Part shown: positions 18,601 through 25,321 of the stretch, piece by piece | Position numbering within the stretch: position 1 is the stretch's first letter | How the letters are laid out: each line of letters begins with the position of its first letter | DNA from: Pseudoxanthomonas yeongjuensis | Lineage (GTDB): Bacteria > Pseudomonadota > Gammaproteobacteria > Xanthomonadales > Xanthomonadaceae | Length of the DNA stretch: 64,000 nucleotides | Assembly: GCF_010093345.1 (NCBI RefSeq) | Contig: NZ_PDWT01000001.1 | Coordinates: forward strand, 682,001-746,000 | Direction: 5' to 3' | Program-made: the position numbers and the translations under genes | Notes under the pieces: generated by a model | What the model saw: only the letters and a program-made list of their open reading frames with translations | The model's database searches: none | Told to the model about the DNA's origin: nothing

Positions 18601-19396
18601 TCTCCCGCAGCAACCGCCCCGTCCGCTCCGCTTCCTGCGGCGTTACCAGTTGTAGCGTCTGCGCCTTGGTCTCGTCGTAACGGCCCTCCTTGTCGTACGC
18701 GCGCAGGACGTACACCAACTCGTCGCCCGCCCGCAGCGGGCTTCCCGCCATGACCCCATCCCACTGGGCGCGGGAAACTCCGGTCACGGCCACGGGAAAC
18801 TCTGCCAGCGGTTCGATCAGATCGCTGTCGGTCGCGTGGTACAGGCTGATTTCGTAGCGTTCGACGAACGCCGGATAGTTGCCACGGACGTAGAAGTCCA
18901 CCGGCTTGGTGATACGACCACCTTCGAAGGCCGCGACCGTCGGCGCGGACACGGACAACTCCGGCTGGCCCAGCACGGGATCCTCGGTGGCCCAGATAGC
19001 TGCGCCGCAGGCCAGCGTGATCGAGAACCGACCGGTCACCACCGCGCGACCCGGCTGCTCCATCGCGACGGTCACGCGCCTGTCAGGCTGCAGCGCCTCC
19101 GACGAAGAGCGTGCGTCCGTGCCTTGCGTTACCGGGACGTCGTAGCTGCGCGTGCGCACCTGGAACAGCAATCCCTCTTTACCCGTGCAGCCCTGCACGG
19201 TGCATTGGGGAGACGATGCGACAGGCTCCGCCTGCGGGATCCCGGATCCACTGCTGCCCTCCATCGCTTCTGCCAACGGCGCCATACCGGCGAGCAGTCC
19301 GATCAAGGCGCAGTCGAGCGTCTTCATCCTCAATGCACGGCGAACAACGGCATTGCTGCGCGCCATGGCAGGGTGTCTGTCAACAATCAGCCTCAT
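15653..19396 (-). CDS. Large outer-membrane beta-barrel protein
   Basis: 1247 aa. Start supported by a GGGGAAG site before the ATG. A long n-region leads to a signal core near CALIGLLAGMAPLAEA (cleavage about residue 44). Residues about 100-430 look like two or three soluble beta domains. From about 440 to the end, alternating polar/aromatic strands dominate. The protein ends ...NLTGRY with a terminal aromatic residue, the usual signature recognised by the BAM complex. I know no firm function. Similar barrels are found next to DUF11/OmpA-like proteins in related bacteria (from memory). Co-transcription with the giant gene suggests that this barrel exports or anchors it. An RcsB-box-like site lies 535 bp upstream. 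Confidence 0.8.
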   Translation of the reverse strand: MRLIVDRHPAMARSNAVVRRALRMKTLDCALIGLLAGMAPLAEAMEGSSGSGIPQAEPVASSPQCTVQGCTGKEGLLFQVRTRSYDVPVTQGTDARSSSEALQPDRRVTVAMEQPGRAVVTGRFSITLACGAAIWATEDPVLGQPELSVSAPTVAAFEGGRITKPVDFYVRGNYPAFVERYEISLYHATDSDLIEPLAEFPVAVTGVSRAQWDGVMAGSPLRAGDELVYVLRAYDKEGRYDETKAQTLQLVTPQEAERTGRLLREKAQDGTDLSIDEALQRSLVDNAFAGNGLRLQNIPIYGSRIRIQGRDVPQGMSLTINGDDYPVDMERKFAAEYLVPVGRHPFEIVAKGGGTDGKEEERHLEEIDVTGRYFFAVGLADVTLSKNHVSGSDAAFANDSRYQDDLISDGRLAFYGKAKLGGKYLVTAQADTTERDLERLFDGFTRADPQDVFRRLDPDLYYPVYGDDSSVWRDVDTMGRFYLRVDWDKNQALWGNYATGLTGNEYAQYVRSLYGAALSWRSPETNPWGAPKQELRLFGSEAQTAPGHVEFLGTGGSLYYLRHTDLLPGSDTVVLEVRDLTTGRVERRIPLQRGADYEIDELQGRLLLTRPLAQITRENSPTLTRDTPLNGFEQRLVVDYEWVPSDFDNDQITAGGRARQWFGDHVGVGLTYVDEKRAGEDYTIMGGDLTLQAGKGTYVKAEYVQTESSTSPVFFSDNGGFSFTRLDAQGPREGEAKLVEARANFKELGWTDMDWAAGAWWREVGEGYSQSRYASGRATTEYGAEVLGHFTPQLGVYARYSKAESGSDALTQVQGTLEWRIDDARTFSAEIRRVQDSSVADAAGLLGALKYAQRVGTSLDLYGLAQFTLDDDHGRYDDNDALTLGGKYLFGSQSTVGAEVTTGDRGDAAQVNAEYRLSPDYTLYGAYTYSTDSTHRSLFDPDPRGGWTLGQRWRLSNQATMYSESQFLKEPAQSGLVHTYGMDFYPGQGWNLGFTLNSGELESSTGVVDRRAVSVSGGHTSSDTEWRSQLEWRRDTGAEQREQWVSTNRLTHKINESWRIAARLNYSDTDDRLDPQAGAKFIEGNFGFAYRPWDSTRWGLFGRYTYLYDLATLGQDGGAQVDQRSHVLSFEGVFKPGQHWEYAAKLARREGEVRMGRGEGEWFDSATTFAALQARYELRTQWHALAEYRWLAVDDGGTRRGFLVGLDRDIGRNFRIGVGYNFTDFSDDLTDFDYRQRGWFLNLTGRY

Positions 19397-19930
19397 CGCA
19401 CTTCCCCTTCCCCCATCCGCCCCTTGCCACAGGCGGGTTTCTGATCAAGCCTCGCGCCTCTCGATGTCGGGCGGAAGTTACGTCCGGAGTCATCGGCCGA
19501 TGCACCACAGACGCACTAGAACTGCGCCCCTTTTTTTGGAGGGGAGGGTTGAGGGGAATCAGGCAAACACGCTCTCGCCGGGCAGAACGAGGAGGCTCGA
19601 CCCGTCAACATCACGCAGTGGAAACCGACAAGCCAGCGTTTATTCCAGCTCGCCCCCCCGTGCCGGCTCGCCTTGTTGTTAAGAACGGTCAGAACAAAAT
19701 GCCTACGCCCCCCTTCGCGGGGATGACTGCAGTTATTCAAGCCTTCCAGAACCGGATATCCCGATGCGCCGATTCGCTTCTAGCACCCGACCCAAGGCAA
19801 CGCAAGGGAGGGGGTACTCGATGCAGGCTTGGATCATGGGGCCGCTGCGGAACGCCCGCGGTTCGCCGACATGATCTGACCTTCATACGCTATCCCTGAT
19901 CGGCAAGTTAGAACTTCGTCCTGTCGCACA
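19397..19930. other. Long leader/intergenic region before the barrel operon
   Basis: 534 bp without a credible gene. It contains a short run of T (near 19531) and one half of a REP-like element (CCCTTCGCGGGGATGAC, near 19712). The promoter of the barrel operon should lie here or at the RcsB-box-like site just beyond. Confidence 0.35.
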
Positions 19931-19949
19931 CAATTGGGAATAGTCTTAG
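19931..19949 (-). promoter_or_regulatory. RcsB-box-like motif, copy C
   Basis: On the minus strand: CTAAGACTATTCCCAATTG. Twelve of 14 positions match the enteric RcsAB box TAAGAATATTCCTA (recalled consensus). It is on the same strand as copies A and B, upstream of the barrel/giant-protein operon. The site abuts the last codon of a decayed acyl-CoA dehydrogenase, so it marks a deletion junction. Confidence 0.5.
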
Positions 19950-20233
19950 CCGATCCGCTTCAATTCTTCGCTGGCATGCGTGTCGATTGCGAAGCAGGCA
20001 CGGGCAGTCAGCATCGGATACAACCCGAACTACAAGCTTGCAGCGTTGACCATTTCCTCGATCCGGATGGAAATCACCTTCGGCATGCCCAGCCCTCCGA
20101 ACTCCGGGCCGCCGCCTATCCCGACCCATCCCCCTTCGGCCTAGTCGCGATAGGCCTCGGGAAAACCGGCCGGCGTGGCGACCTCTCCCTGCCGCCAGGT
20201 GCAGCCCTCCTCGTCATCGCTGCGGTTTTCCGC
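19946..20233 (-). pseudogene. Acyl-CoA dehydrogenase remnant
   Basis: One reading frame, interrupted by two stops, gives DDEEGC, then VATPAGFPEAYRD, stop, EGGWVGIGGGPEFGGLGMPKV, IRIEEMVNAAS, stop, FGLYPMLTARACFAID and HASEELKRI. These match in order the N-terminal part of FadE-type acyl-CoA dehydrogenases (DREGC motif, EGGW, GGxGxP, pocket helix, LTxGA). The C-terminal two thirds are missing. Its start is fused out of frame to the acyl-CoA synthetase remnant. Confidence 0.75.
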
Positions 20234-20310
20234 TCGCCTTGGTGACGCTCCGCGTGCTGCAGCAACGCCGAGATCAGCAGCGGCTGCTGCATCATCAGGT
20301 CATTGATCAT
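20230..20310 (-). pseudogene. Acyl-CoA synthetase remnant (N-terminal 27 codons)
   Basis: After a good GAGGA site and ATG, the frame reads MINDLMMQQPLLISALL and QHAERHQGER. This is the recognisable start of long-chain fatty-acid-CoA ligases of this bacterial group. Then the frame is lost and the acyl-CoA dehydrogenase frame begins. All catalytic regions are gone, so a deletion joined two adjacent beta-oxidation genes. Confidence 0.6.
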
Positions 20311-20325
20311 GTTTTCCTCGGAGGG

Positions 20326-20481
20326 CTAGACCTGTTCGGCCAGGGCGCCGGTAGCGGCCTCCGTTTCGGGCATGGGCTCGCGGCGCTTGTCGAGCAGGAA
20401 CATGAAGGTCAGAAGTATGCCCACGAGCGCCACTACACGCCCGGTGAAGCGCAGCGCTTCCCGATAGGCCTGCGCCAGCCC
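20326..20481 (-). pseudogene. C-terminal remnant of a membrane protein, probably a transporter
   Basis: A frame open from about 20481 gives AYREALRFTGRVVALVG, ILLTFMFLLDKRREP and a tail ending in a TAG 15 bp before the acyl-CoA synthetase start. It looks like the last transmembrane helix and cytoplasmic tail of a major-facilitator permease (the family is a guess). A stop lies just upstream in the same frame and nothing of the body remains. Confidence 0.45.
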
Positions 20482-20539
20482 GCGGCACGACAGCCACGAT
20501 CACCGCCCTCCAGGAGCGAAGGTCACCAGGCATAGGATG

Positions 20540-20877
20540 ACCACCGCTGATCCCATGCTGCAGCTGGTAAACGCCGTACAGGCACGCAACCCGCCCTTGG
20601 GTTCGAAATCCGCCAGCAACGGGAAATGCAGCTTGCGATCAAGCGCAAAGGCCGCATGGCACCACGCCCCGTCGACGGAAATTCCGATGACCGTGGCATG
20701 GAAGCGGCGGAATTCGGACAGCAACTCGTTGTAGAGCGCCATCTGATCGCCGCATACCGGACTCCAGTCCGCCGGGTAGAACGCACGCACCACCGGGTGC
20801 CCTCGCAACTGCGAAAGCGAGAGGGTCTGGTCGGGCGTCGAATGGAGGGTGGAATCCGGTGCCGGCTGGCGAGCGGA
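20540..20877 (-). pseudogene. Peroxiredoxin (AhpC/TSA-type) remnant
   Basis: The frame gives APDSTLHSTPDQTLSLSQLR, then HPVVRAFYPADWSPVCGDQ and further to LHFPLLADFEPKGG. This is the thioredoxin-fold core with the peroxidatic Cys context of two-domain redoxins (here DWSPVCGDQ). A frameshift near 20590 is needed to continue into LYGVYQLQHGIS. After that, homology ends and the C-terminal half is missing. No clean start codon is visible. It is the first member of a decayed four-gene array on this strand. Confidence 0.7.
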
Positions 20878-20945
20878 TAGTAGGCGCCCGCGCGTTAGTT
20901 TGGCATCAGCCCTGCCCCCAACCAGACTCGAAATATCCGCTGGCT

Positions 20946-20972
20946 TGTCGATCCATGGCCCGCTGGTTCGTC
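20946..20972 (+). promoter_or_regulatory. ECF42-type sigma promoter before the yciI-SRPBCC-sigma operon
   Basis: TGTCGA (20946-20951), 17-bp spacer, CGTC (20969-20972), 42 bp before the first start codon. TGTCGA at -35 with CG(A/T)C at -10 is the signature reported for ECF42 sigma factors (recalled from Streptomyces work). The second copy at 25228-25254 has the same 17-bp spacing and also shares TCC after the -35 and TGGTT before the -10. The operon therefore appears autoregulated. Confidence 0.75.
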
Positions 20973-21013
20973 ATGGGTACATATCCCGATAAAAAACCAG
21001 AGGAGAAACGACG

Positions 21014-21439
21014 ATGAGGTTCATGGTGATGGTCAAGGCCAGCGCGGAATCCGAGGCCGGCGTGATGCCCAGCGAGCAATTGCTGACCGAGATGGGCAAG
21101 TTCAACGAGGAACTGGTCAGGGCCGGCGTGATGCTGGCTGGCGAGGGCCTGCATCCCAGTTCCAAAGGCGCACGGGTGCGCTTTTCTGGCGGCAAGCGCA
21201 CGGTCATCGACGGGCCTTTCCCGGAAACGAAGGAACTGGTGGCAGGATTCTGGTTGCTGCAGCTCAAGTCGAAGGAAGAAGCGATCGAGTGGGTCAAGCG
21301 CTGCCCCAACCCGATGCAGGGAGAATCCGAAATAGAGATCCGTCAGGTATTCGAGGCAGAGGATTTCGGTGCGGAATTCACCCCCGAGTTGCGCGAGCAG
21401 GAGGAGCGCCTGCGCGCAGGGATCGCGCCGAAGCAATAG
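21014..21439 (+). CDS. DGPF-domain (YCII-related) protein
   Basis: 141 aa, started by a strong AGAGGAG site. It carries the family hallmark DGPFPETKELVAGFWLL (residues about 75-91) in a ferredoxin-like alpha/beta fold. The biochemical role of DGPF proteins is unknown. They are the characteristic genomic partners of ECF42 sigma factors, as here: this gene opens the operon that ends with the sigma factor and follows a matching promoter. Confidence 0.88.
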   Translation: MRFMVMVKASAESEAGVMPSEQLLTEMGKFNEELVRAGVMLAGEGLHPSSKGARVRFSGGKRTVIDGPFPETKELVAGFWLLQLKSKEEAIEWVKRCPNPMQGESEIEIRQVFEAEDFGAEFTPELREQEERLRAGIAPKQ

Positions 21440-21496
21440 CGCAGCCGCATCGCTGCCCTTCCCTTCTTGCGAAACAACCTTCTGGAGATCATGTGA

Positions 21497-22036
21497 ATGA
21501 ATGCAACAACCCTGGTTTTGGTCGTCATGGCCTTGATCGTCGTCGGCATCCTTGTCCGCGCCGCCACCAAACCCGATGTGTTCCGCCTGCAACGCAGCAT
21601 CGTCATCGATGCCATGCCCGAGCGCATCTTTCCACTGATCGACGATCTTCGCGCGCACGAATCGTGGAATCCGTTCGACAAACCGGATCCGGATACCCGC
21701 AAGACCCATACGGGAGCGATCCAAGGCGCGGGAGCCGTGTACGAATGGAACGGCAAGGGGCAAGCGGGCGCAGGACGGCTTTCCATCCTGGAATCCGCTC
21801 CTTCTTCGCGGATCGGGATGCAGCTGGAGATGCTGAAACCATTCAAGACCAGCAACCAGGTGACCTTCACTCTGGTGCCTGAAGGCGCAGCAACCCACCT
21901 GACCTGGTCCATGCAAGGTCCCGTGCCCTACCCCGCCAAGATAATGCATACGCTGTTCAACATGGATCGCATGGTCGGAAAGCAGTTCGAAGCCGGTTTG
22001 ATGAACCTGAAGAACATCGCCGAGACCTATCGATGA
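21497..22036 (+). CDS. SRPBCC-family (START/polyketide-cyclase-like) protein with N-terminal membrane anchor
   Basis: 179 aa. Residues 4-22 form one hydrophobic helix (LVLVVMALIVVGILV). After that comes a SRPBCC fold with IVIDAMPERIFPLIDDL, SWNPFDKPDP and an LTWSMQGPVPYPAKIMHTLF end. The family binds hydrophobic ligands; the ligand here is not known. It lies 57 bp behind the DGPF gene and 50 bp before the sigma factor gene, so all three should be co-transcribed. Confidence 0.82.
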   Translation: MNATTLVLVVMALIVVGILVRAATKPDVFRLQRSIVIDAMPERIFPLIDDLRAHESWNPFDKPDPDTRKTHTGAIQGAGAVYEWNGKGQAGAGRLSILESAPSSRIGMQLEMLKPFKTSNQVTFTLVPEGAATHLTWSMQGPVPYPAKIMHTLFNMDRMVGKQFEAGLMNLKNIAETYR

Positions 22037-22086
22037 GTTGCATCGCAGCTTGCGCGCAAGCTGCTGCGATGTTCTGATCGCCGACC

Positions 22087-23370
22087 ATGACGAATACGGA
22101 TGCACACCGCGCGATCGATGCCGTCTGGCGGATCGAATCGGCCCGCCTCATCGCCGGCCTGGCCCGCATGCTGCGGGACGTCGGCCTGGCCGAGGAACTT
22201 GCGCAGGACGCGCTGGTCATCGCGCTGGAAAAATGGCCGCAGACCGGCGTGCCGGACAACCCGGGAGCGTGGCTGATGGCCACGGCCAAGCACCGCGCCA
22301 TCGACCGCTTGCGCCGAAGCAAGCTGCAGCAGCGCAAGCACGAAGAACTGGGCTACGAACTCGAGCGCGAGTGGGAGGACGCCACCGCGAAACTGGAGGC
22401 GGCGATGGACGACGACATTGGCGACGACCTGTTGCGCCTGGTGTTCACCGCCTGCCATCCGCTGCTGTCGATGGAGGCGCGTGTCGCCCTGACCCTGCGC
22501 CTGCTGGGCGGATTGACCACCGACGAGATCGCGCGCGCCTACCTCGTCCCCGAAGCGACGGTCGCCCAGCGCATCGTCCGCGCCAAGCGGACCTTGTCCG
22601 AGGCCAATGTCCCCTTCGAGGTTCCGCGCGGCGATGAACTGGCCGAACGGCTTTCCTCGGTCCTCGGCGTCATCTACCTGATCTTCAACGAGGGCTATTC
22701 GGCTACCGCCGGTGACGACTGGGTACGGCCGGCCTTGTGCGAAGAGGCATTGCGGCTGGGTCGCATCGTCGCCGAACTGGCGCCGGAAGAAGCGGAAGTG
22801 CACGGTCTGGTCGCGCTGATGGAGATACAGGCATCGCGCCTGCGCGCGCGTACCGACCCGGCCGGCGCCCCGGTCCTGCTGCTGGACCAGGACCGGTCGC
22901 GCTGGGATCAATTGTTGATACAGCGTGGTTTCGCTGCGCTGTTGCGTGCACGCCAACTCGGCGGTGGATTGGGGCCTTATGCCTTGCAAGCTGCGATCGC
23001 CGCCTGCCATGCACGTGCCCGCACCGCGGACCAGACCGACTGGGAAACGATCGCCGCGCTTTACGGCACGCTGCTGCAGTCCAACCCCTCGCCCATCGTG
23101 GAGCTCAATCGCGCGGTCGCCGTTTCCATGGCGTCCGGGCCGGCCGCCGGTCTTGCCTTGGTGGACAGACTCATTTCGGAACCGGTGCTGGCCAATTACC
23201 ATCTGCTGCCGAGCGTGCGCGGCGATCTGCTGGCCAAACTGGGCCGGCATGAGGAGGCGCGCATCGAATTCGAGCGTGCCGCAGGCATGACCCGCAACGC
23301 ACGTGAACGCGAATTCCTGCTGACGCGTTCCCACTCCTCTGCAAGGGAAGCCACCCAGTCCGCCGGCTGA
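22087..23370 (+). CDS. ECF42-type RNA polymerase sigma factor with C-terminal extension
   Basis: 427 aa, twice the size of a minimal ECF factor. Region 2 (about 15-80) includes EELAQDALVIALEKWP and NPGAWLMATAKHRAIDRLRR. Region 4 (about 120-175) includes LGGLTTDEIARAYLVPEATV and AQRIVRAKR. Residues about 185-415 form the long alpha-helical, TPR-like extension typical of ECF42 (IYLIFNEGYSA, PIVELNRAVAVSM). No anti-sigma gene is nearby, in line with control through the extension. Two matching promoters in this window suggest that it drives its own operon and the DUF1428-GST-YceI operon. Confidence 0.9.
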   Translation: MTNTDAHRAIDAVWRIESARLIAGLARMLRDVGLAEELAQDALVIALEKWPQTGVPDNPGAWLMATAKHRAIDRLRRSKLQQRKHEELGYELEREWEDATAKLEAAMDDDIGDDLLRLVFTACHPLLSMEARVALTLRLLGGLTTDEIARAYLVPEATVAQRIVRAKRTLSEANVPFEVPRGDELAERLSSVLGVIYLIFNEGYSATAGDDWVRPALCEEALRLGRIVAELAPEEAEVHGLVALMEIQASRLRARTDPAGAPVLLLDQDRSRWDQLLIQRGFAALLRARQLGGGLGPYALQAAIAACHARARTADQTDWETIAALYGTLLQSNPSPIVELNRAVAVSMASGPAAGLALVDRLISEPVLANYHLLPSVRGDLLAKLGRHEEARIEFERAAGMTRNAREREFLLTRSHSSAREATQSAG

Positions 23371-23401
23371 TCCGGATCGAAATGCGAGAGAGCCTGGGGA
23401 T

Positions 23402-23465
23402 GTGGGAGGGGCTTCAGCCCCGACGCTTTTTACCCGAAGAGCGTCGGGGCTGAAGCCCCTCCCAC
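23402..23465. repeat. REP-type palindrome (GTGGGAGGGGCTTCAGCCCC family)
   Basis: Perfect 26-bp arms (23402-23427 and 23440-23465) around a 12-base loop, between the convergent sigma and yceI genes. It matches the dispersed REP palindromes common in Xanthomonadaceae and may also end transcription from both sides. Confidence 0.8.
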
Positions 23466-23501
23466 AGGATGCGGTTGTCGAAACCGATATCCGGGCTTTC
23501 C

Positions 23502-24083
23502 CTAAGGCTGCAGGCCACCCTGTATCGCTTCCATCTGGATGCGCAGATTGACGTCCATGTTGAAGCCATAGTCCTTGCCCGCGACGAGTCCGAACTCGTC
23601 ACGCTTGAACACCGCCGAGGCGTTGGCCCCGCAAAGCTCGCGCTTGTACATCGGATGCGGAATGCATTTGAAGAGATCGATCTTCAATTCGACCGGCCTG
23701 GTGATGCCATGCAAGGTCAGCTCGCCGACTACACGGGTCGGAGCGCCGTCGACGAAGCCTTCCAATCGACCCTTGTAGGTGGCCTTGGGATACTTCCCGA
23801 CATCGAAAAACCCGGCGGCCCTGGCCTGCTCGTTCATCGAATCCAGGCCGAAGTCGACGCTATCCATGTCGATGCTGACATCGACGCTCCCGGTTCCCGC
23901 TGCCTTGTCCACAACCAGCGTGCCGGCAGTCTTGTTGAACTTGCCACGCCACACCGAGATTCCCATGTGATCGGCTTCGAAACTGGGGAAGGTGTGGTTG
24001 GGATCGATCTCGTAGCTGACCGGCGCGGCCATTGCGATGCCGCTGGTCGCAGCAAGCGCGCAAAAAATGAGGATTCGTTTCAT
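23502..24083 (-). CDS. YceI-family periplasmic lipid-binding protein
   Basis: 193 aa with a clear signal peptide (MKRILIFCALAATSGIAMA, cleavage after AMA). The mature part shows the YceI lipocalin-like pattern: YEIDPNHTFPSFEADHMGIS, WRGKFNKTAGT, SVDVSIDMDS and TLHGITRPVEL. The family binds polyisoprenoid-type lipids in the periplasm. It is the last gene of a three-gene minus-strand operon headed by the DUF1428 gene and is preceded by a strong AAAGGAAA site. The YceI-with-ECF42 link is suggested here by promoter sequence, not by prior knowledge. Confidence 0.9.
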   Translation of the reverse strand: MKRILIFCALAATSGIAMAAPVSYEIDPNHTFPSFEADHMGISVWRGKFNKTAGTLVVDKAAGTGSVDVSIDMDSVDFGLDSMNEQARAAGFFDVGKYPKATYKGRLEGFVDGAPTRVVGELTLHGITRPVELKIDLFKCIPHPMYKRELCGANASAVFKRDEFGLVAGKDYGFNMDVNLRIQMEAIQGGLQP

Positions 24084-24134
24084 GGGATTTGTTTCCTTTT
24101 GTAATGGTCAAGTGAAATCCAACGACAAACTGCG

Positions 24135-24782
24135 TCAGCCGGGGAACATGGAAAAATAAGGTTGGGCTTCCCGCAGCACGCGTGCATAGGAAGGCCGCTG
24201 CATGAGCCGATCCAGATAACGCTTCACATTCGGGTAGTCCGCGGCGATCGGCATCACCTTGTCGGCGTAGAACAAGGCCGGTGCGGCTGCGCAGTCGGCC
24301 AGGCCGAAGGTCTCGCCGGTCGCCCATGTCCGCGACGCCATGTCCTTTTCCAGCATGCCCAGCGCGGTGCGCATCGTTTTCCGGGCATGGTCCACGCCAT
24401 GCGGATCCTTGGCCCCTTCGGGGCGCAGCCGGTCGCCGACGATCTTCTGCATCGGTTCGTGCACGTACAGATCGAAGAAGCGATCGAGCAGGCGGGTTTC
24501 CCGCGCCTGTCCGGGATCGTCCGGGATCAGCTTTTCCTTGCCTGGATGATATTGCTCGAGGTATTCGACGATGATGGTCGACTCCGGGACCGTCCTGCCC
24601 CGGGCCGCATCCTGCAGCACCGGGAATTTTCCTATCGGCCACAAGGCCTGGAACTCGGCGCGTTGCCCGGGATCGCCCAGGTCCACGAGCTTTGGAGTGA
24701 ACGGCACCTCGTTCTCGTACAGGGCGATCAGCGCCTTGTGGCAGAAGGACGAAAGCGGGTGGTAGTGAAGAACAAGCGGCAT
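24135..24782 (-). CDS. Glutathione S-transferase family protein
   Basis: 215 aa, canonical GST layout. The thioredoxin-like N-terminal domain has HPLSSFCHKALIALYENEVP and the glutathione-binding turn PESTIIVEYLEQY. The all-alpha C-terminal domain contains WATGETFGLADCAAAPALFY with the conserved N-capping box Asp. The Ser/Cys near residue 12-14 is a candidate catalytic residue. The substrate is unknown. It sits mid-operon, 37 bp behind the DUF1428 gene and 51 bp before yceI. Confidence 0.88.
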   Translation of the reverse strand: MPLVLHYHPLSSFCHKALIALYENEVPFTPKLVDLGDPGQRAEFQALWPIGKFPVLQDAARGRTVPESTIIVEYLEQYHPGKEKLIPDDPGQARETRLLDRFFDLYVHEPMQKIVGDRLRPEGAKDPHGVDHARKTMRTALGMLEKDMASRTWATGETFGLADCAAAPALFYADKVMPIAADYPNVKRYLDRLMQRPSYARVLREAQPYFSMFPG

Positions 24783-24819
24783 GGATCCGACCTCCGTGGT
24801 CGAAAGACGAGGGAAACGC

Positions 24820-25179
24820 TCAGAGCTGGACGATGCTCTTGAAGCCGCCGAAGATCATGCGCTTGCCGTCGAACGGCGACGCCTTCGGATCCATCATGCT
24901 GGCCAGGCGCGGGTCGGCCATGGCCTGCTTGTTGACACGGTCGCGTTGCGCGCGGGATTTGTACACGATCCACGAGAACACCACGATCTCGTCCTTCTTC
25001 AACTTCACCGCCTGCGGGAACGAGGTGAGCTTGCCTGGCGCTACGTCGTCTCCGGCGCATTCGACATAGGAAAGCGCGCCATGCTCCCTCCAGACCTTGC
25101 CCGCCTTGCGCGACAGGGTGCGATAGGCCGCAAGGTTCTTCTTCGGTACCGCCAGCACGAATCCGTCGACGTAGCTCAT
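24820..25179 (-). CDS. DUF1428-family (YbaA-like) small protein
   Basis: 119 aa from the ATG preceded by GGGAG. MSYVDGFVLAVPKKNLAAY opens the family. Later come WREHGALSYVEC, VVFSWIVYKSRAQRD and MPF-type end FDGKRMIFGGFKSI. Its fold is a dimeric alpha/beta barrel like YciI; its reaction is unknown. It is the first gene of the operon and lies 49 bp behind the second ECF42-type promoter. Similar small barrels (DGPF, DUF1428) thus begin both putative sigma-controlled operons. Confidence 0.88.
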   Translation of the reverse strand: MSYVDGFVLAVPKKNLAAYRTLSRKAGKVWREHGALSYVECAGDDVAPGKLTSFPQAVKLKKDEIVVFSWIVYKSRAQRDRVNKQAMADPRLASMMDPKASPFDGKRMIFGGFKSIVQL

Positions 25180-25227
25180 GGCTCGACTCCCTGGTTGATG
25201 CCCCGTCTGCGGGCAGGATATCAATGC

Positions 25228-25254
25228 GTCGAACCAGGGAAGCCGGGATCGACA
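25228..25254 (-). promoter_or_regulatory. ECF42-type sigma promoter before the DUF1428-GST-yceI operon
   Basis: On the minus strand: TGTCGA (25254-25249), 17-bp spacer, CGAC (25231-25228), 49 bp before the DUF1428 start. The spacer begins TCC and ends TGGTT, exactly as in the promoter at 20946-20972. Hence both boxes and the flanking bases are conserved although the downstream genes are unrelated. Confidence 0.75.
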
Positions 25255-25321
25255 CGGCCCCTGCGATGGATTCAGTTTGTTCAGCCGCTCCCTGGACAGG
25301 GCCTGATGGGAGCCAGGCCTG

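Noticed and set aside
19516..19740. 74-codon minus-strand frame
   Set aside because: Translation reflects REP-like and low-complexity DNA (for example SPQPSPPKKG), typical of false genes in this group.
22037..22086. Inverted repeat CATCGCAGC/GCTGCGATG between the SRPBCC and sigma genes as terminator
   Set aside because: No U-tract follows, spacing is short and the genes appear to be one operon, so it is at most an mRNA hairpin.
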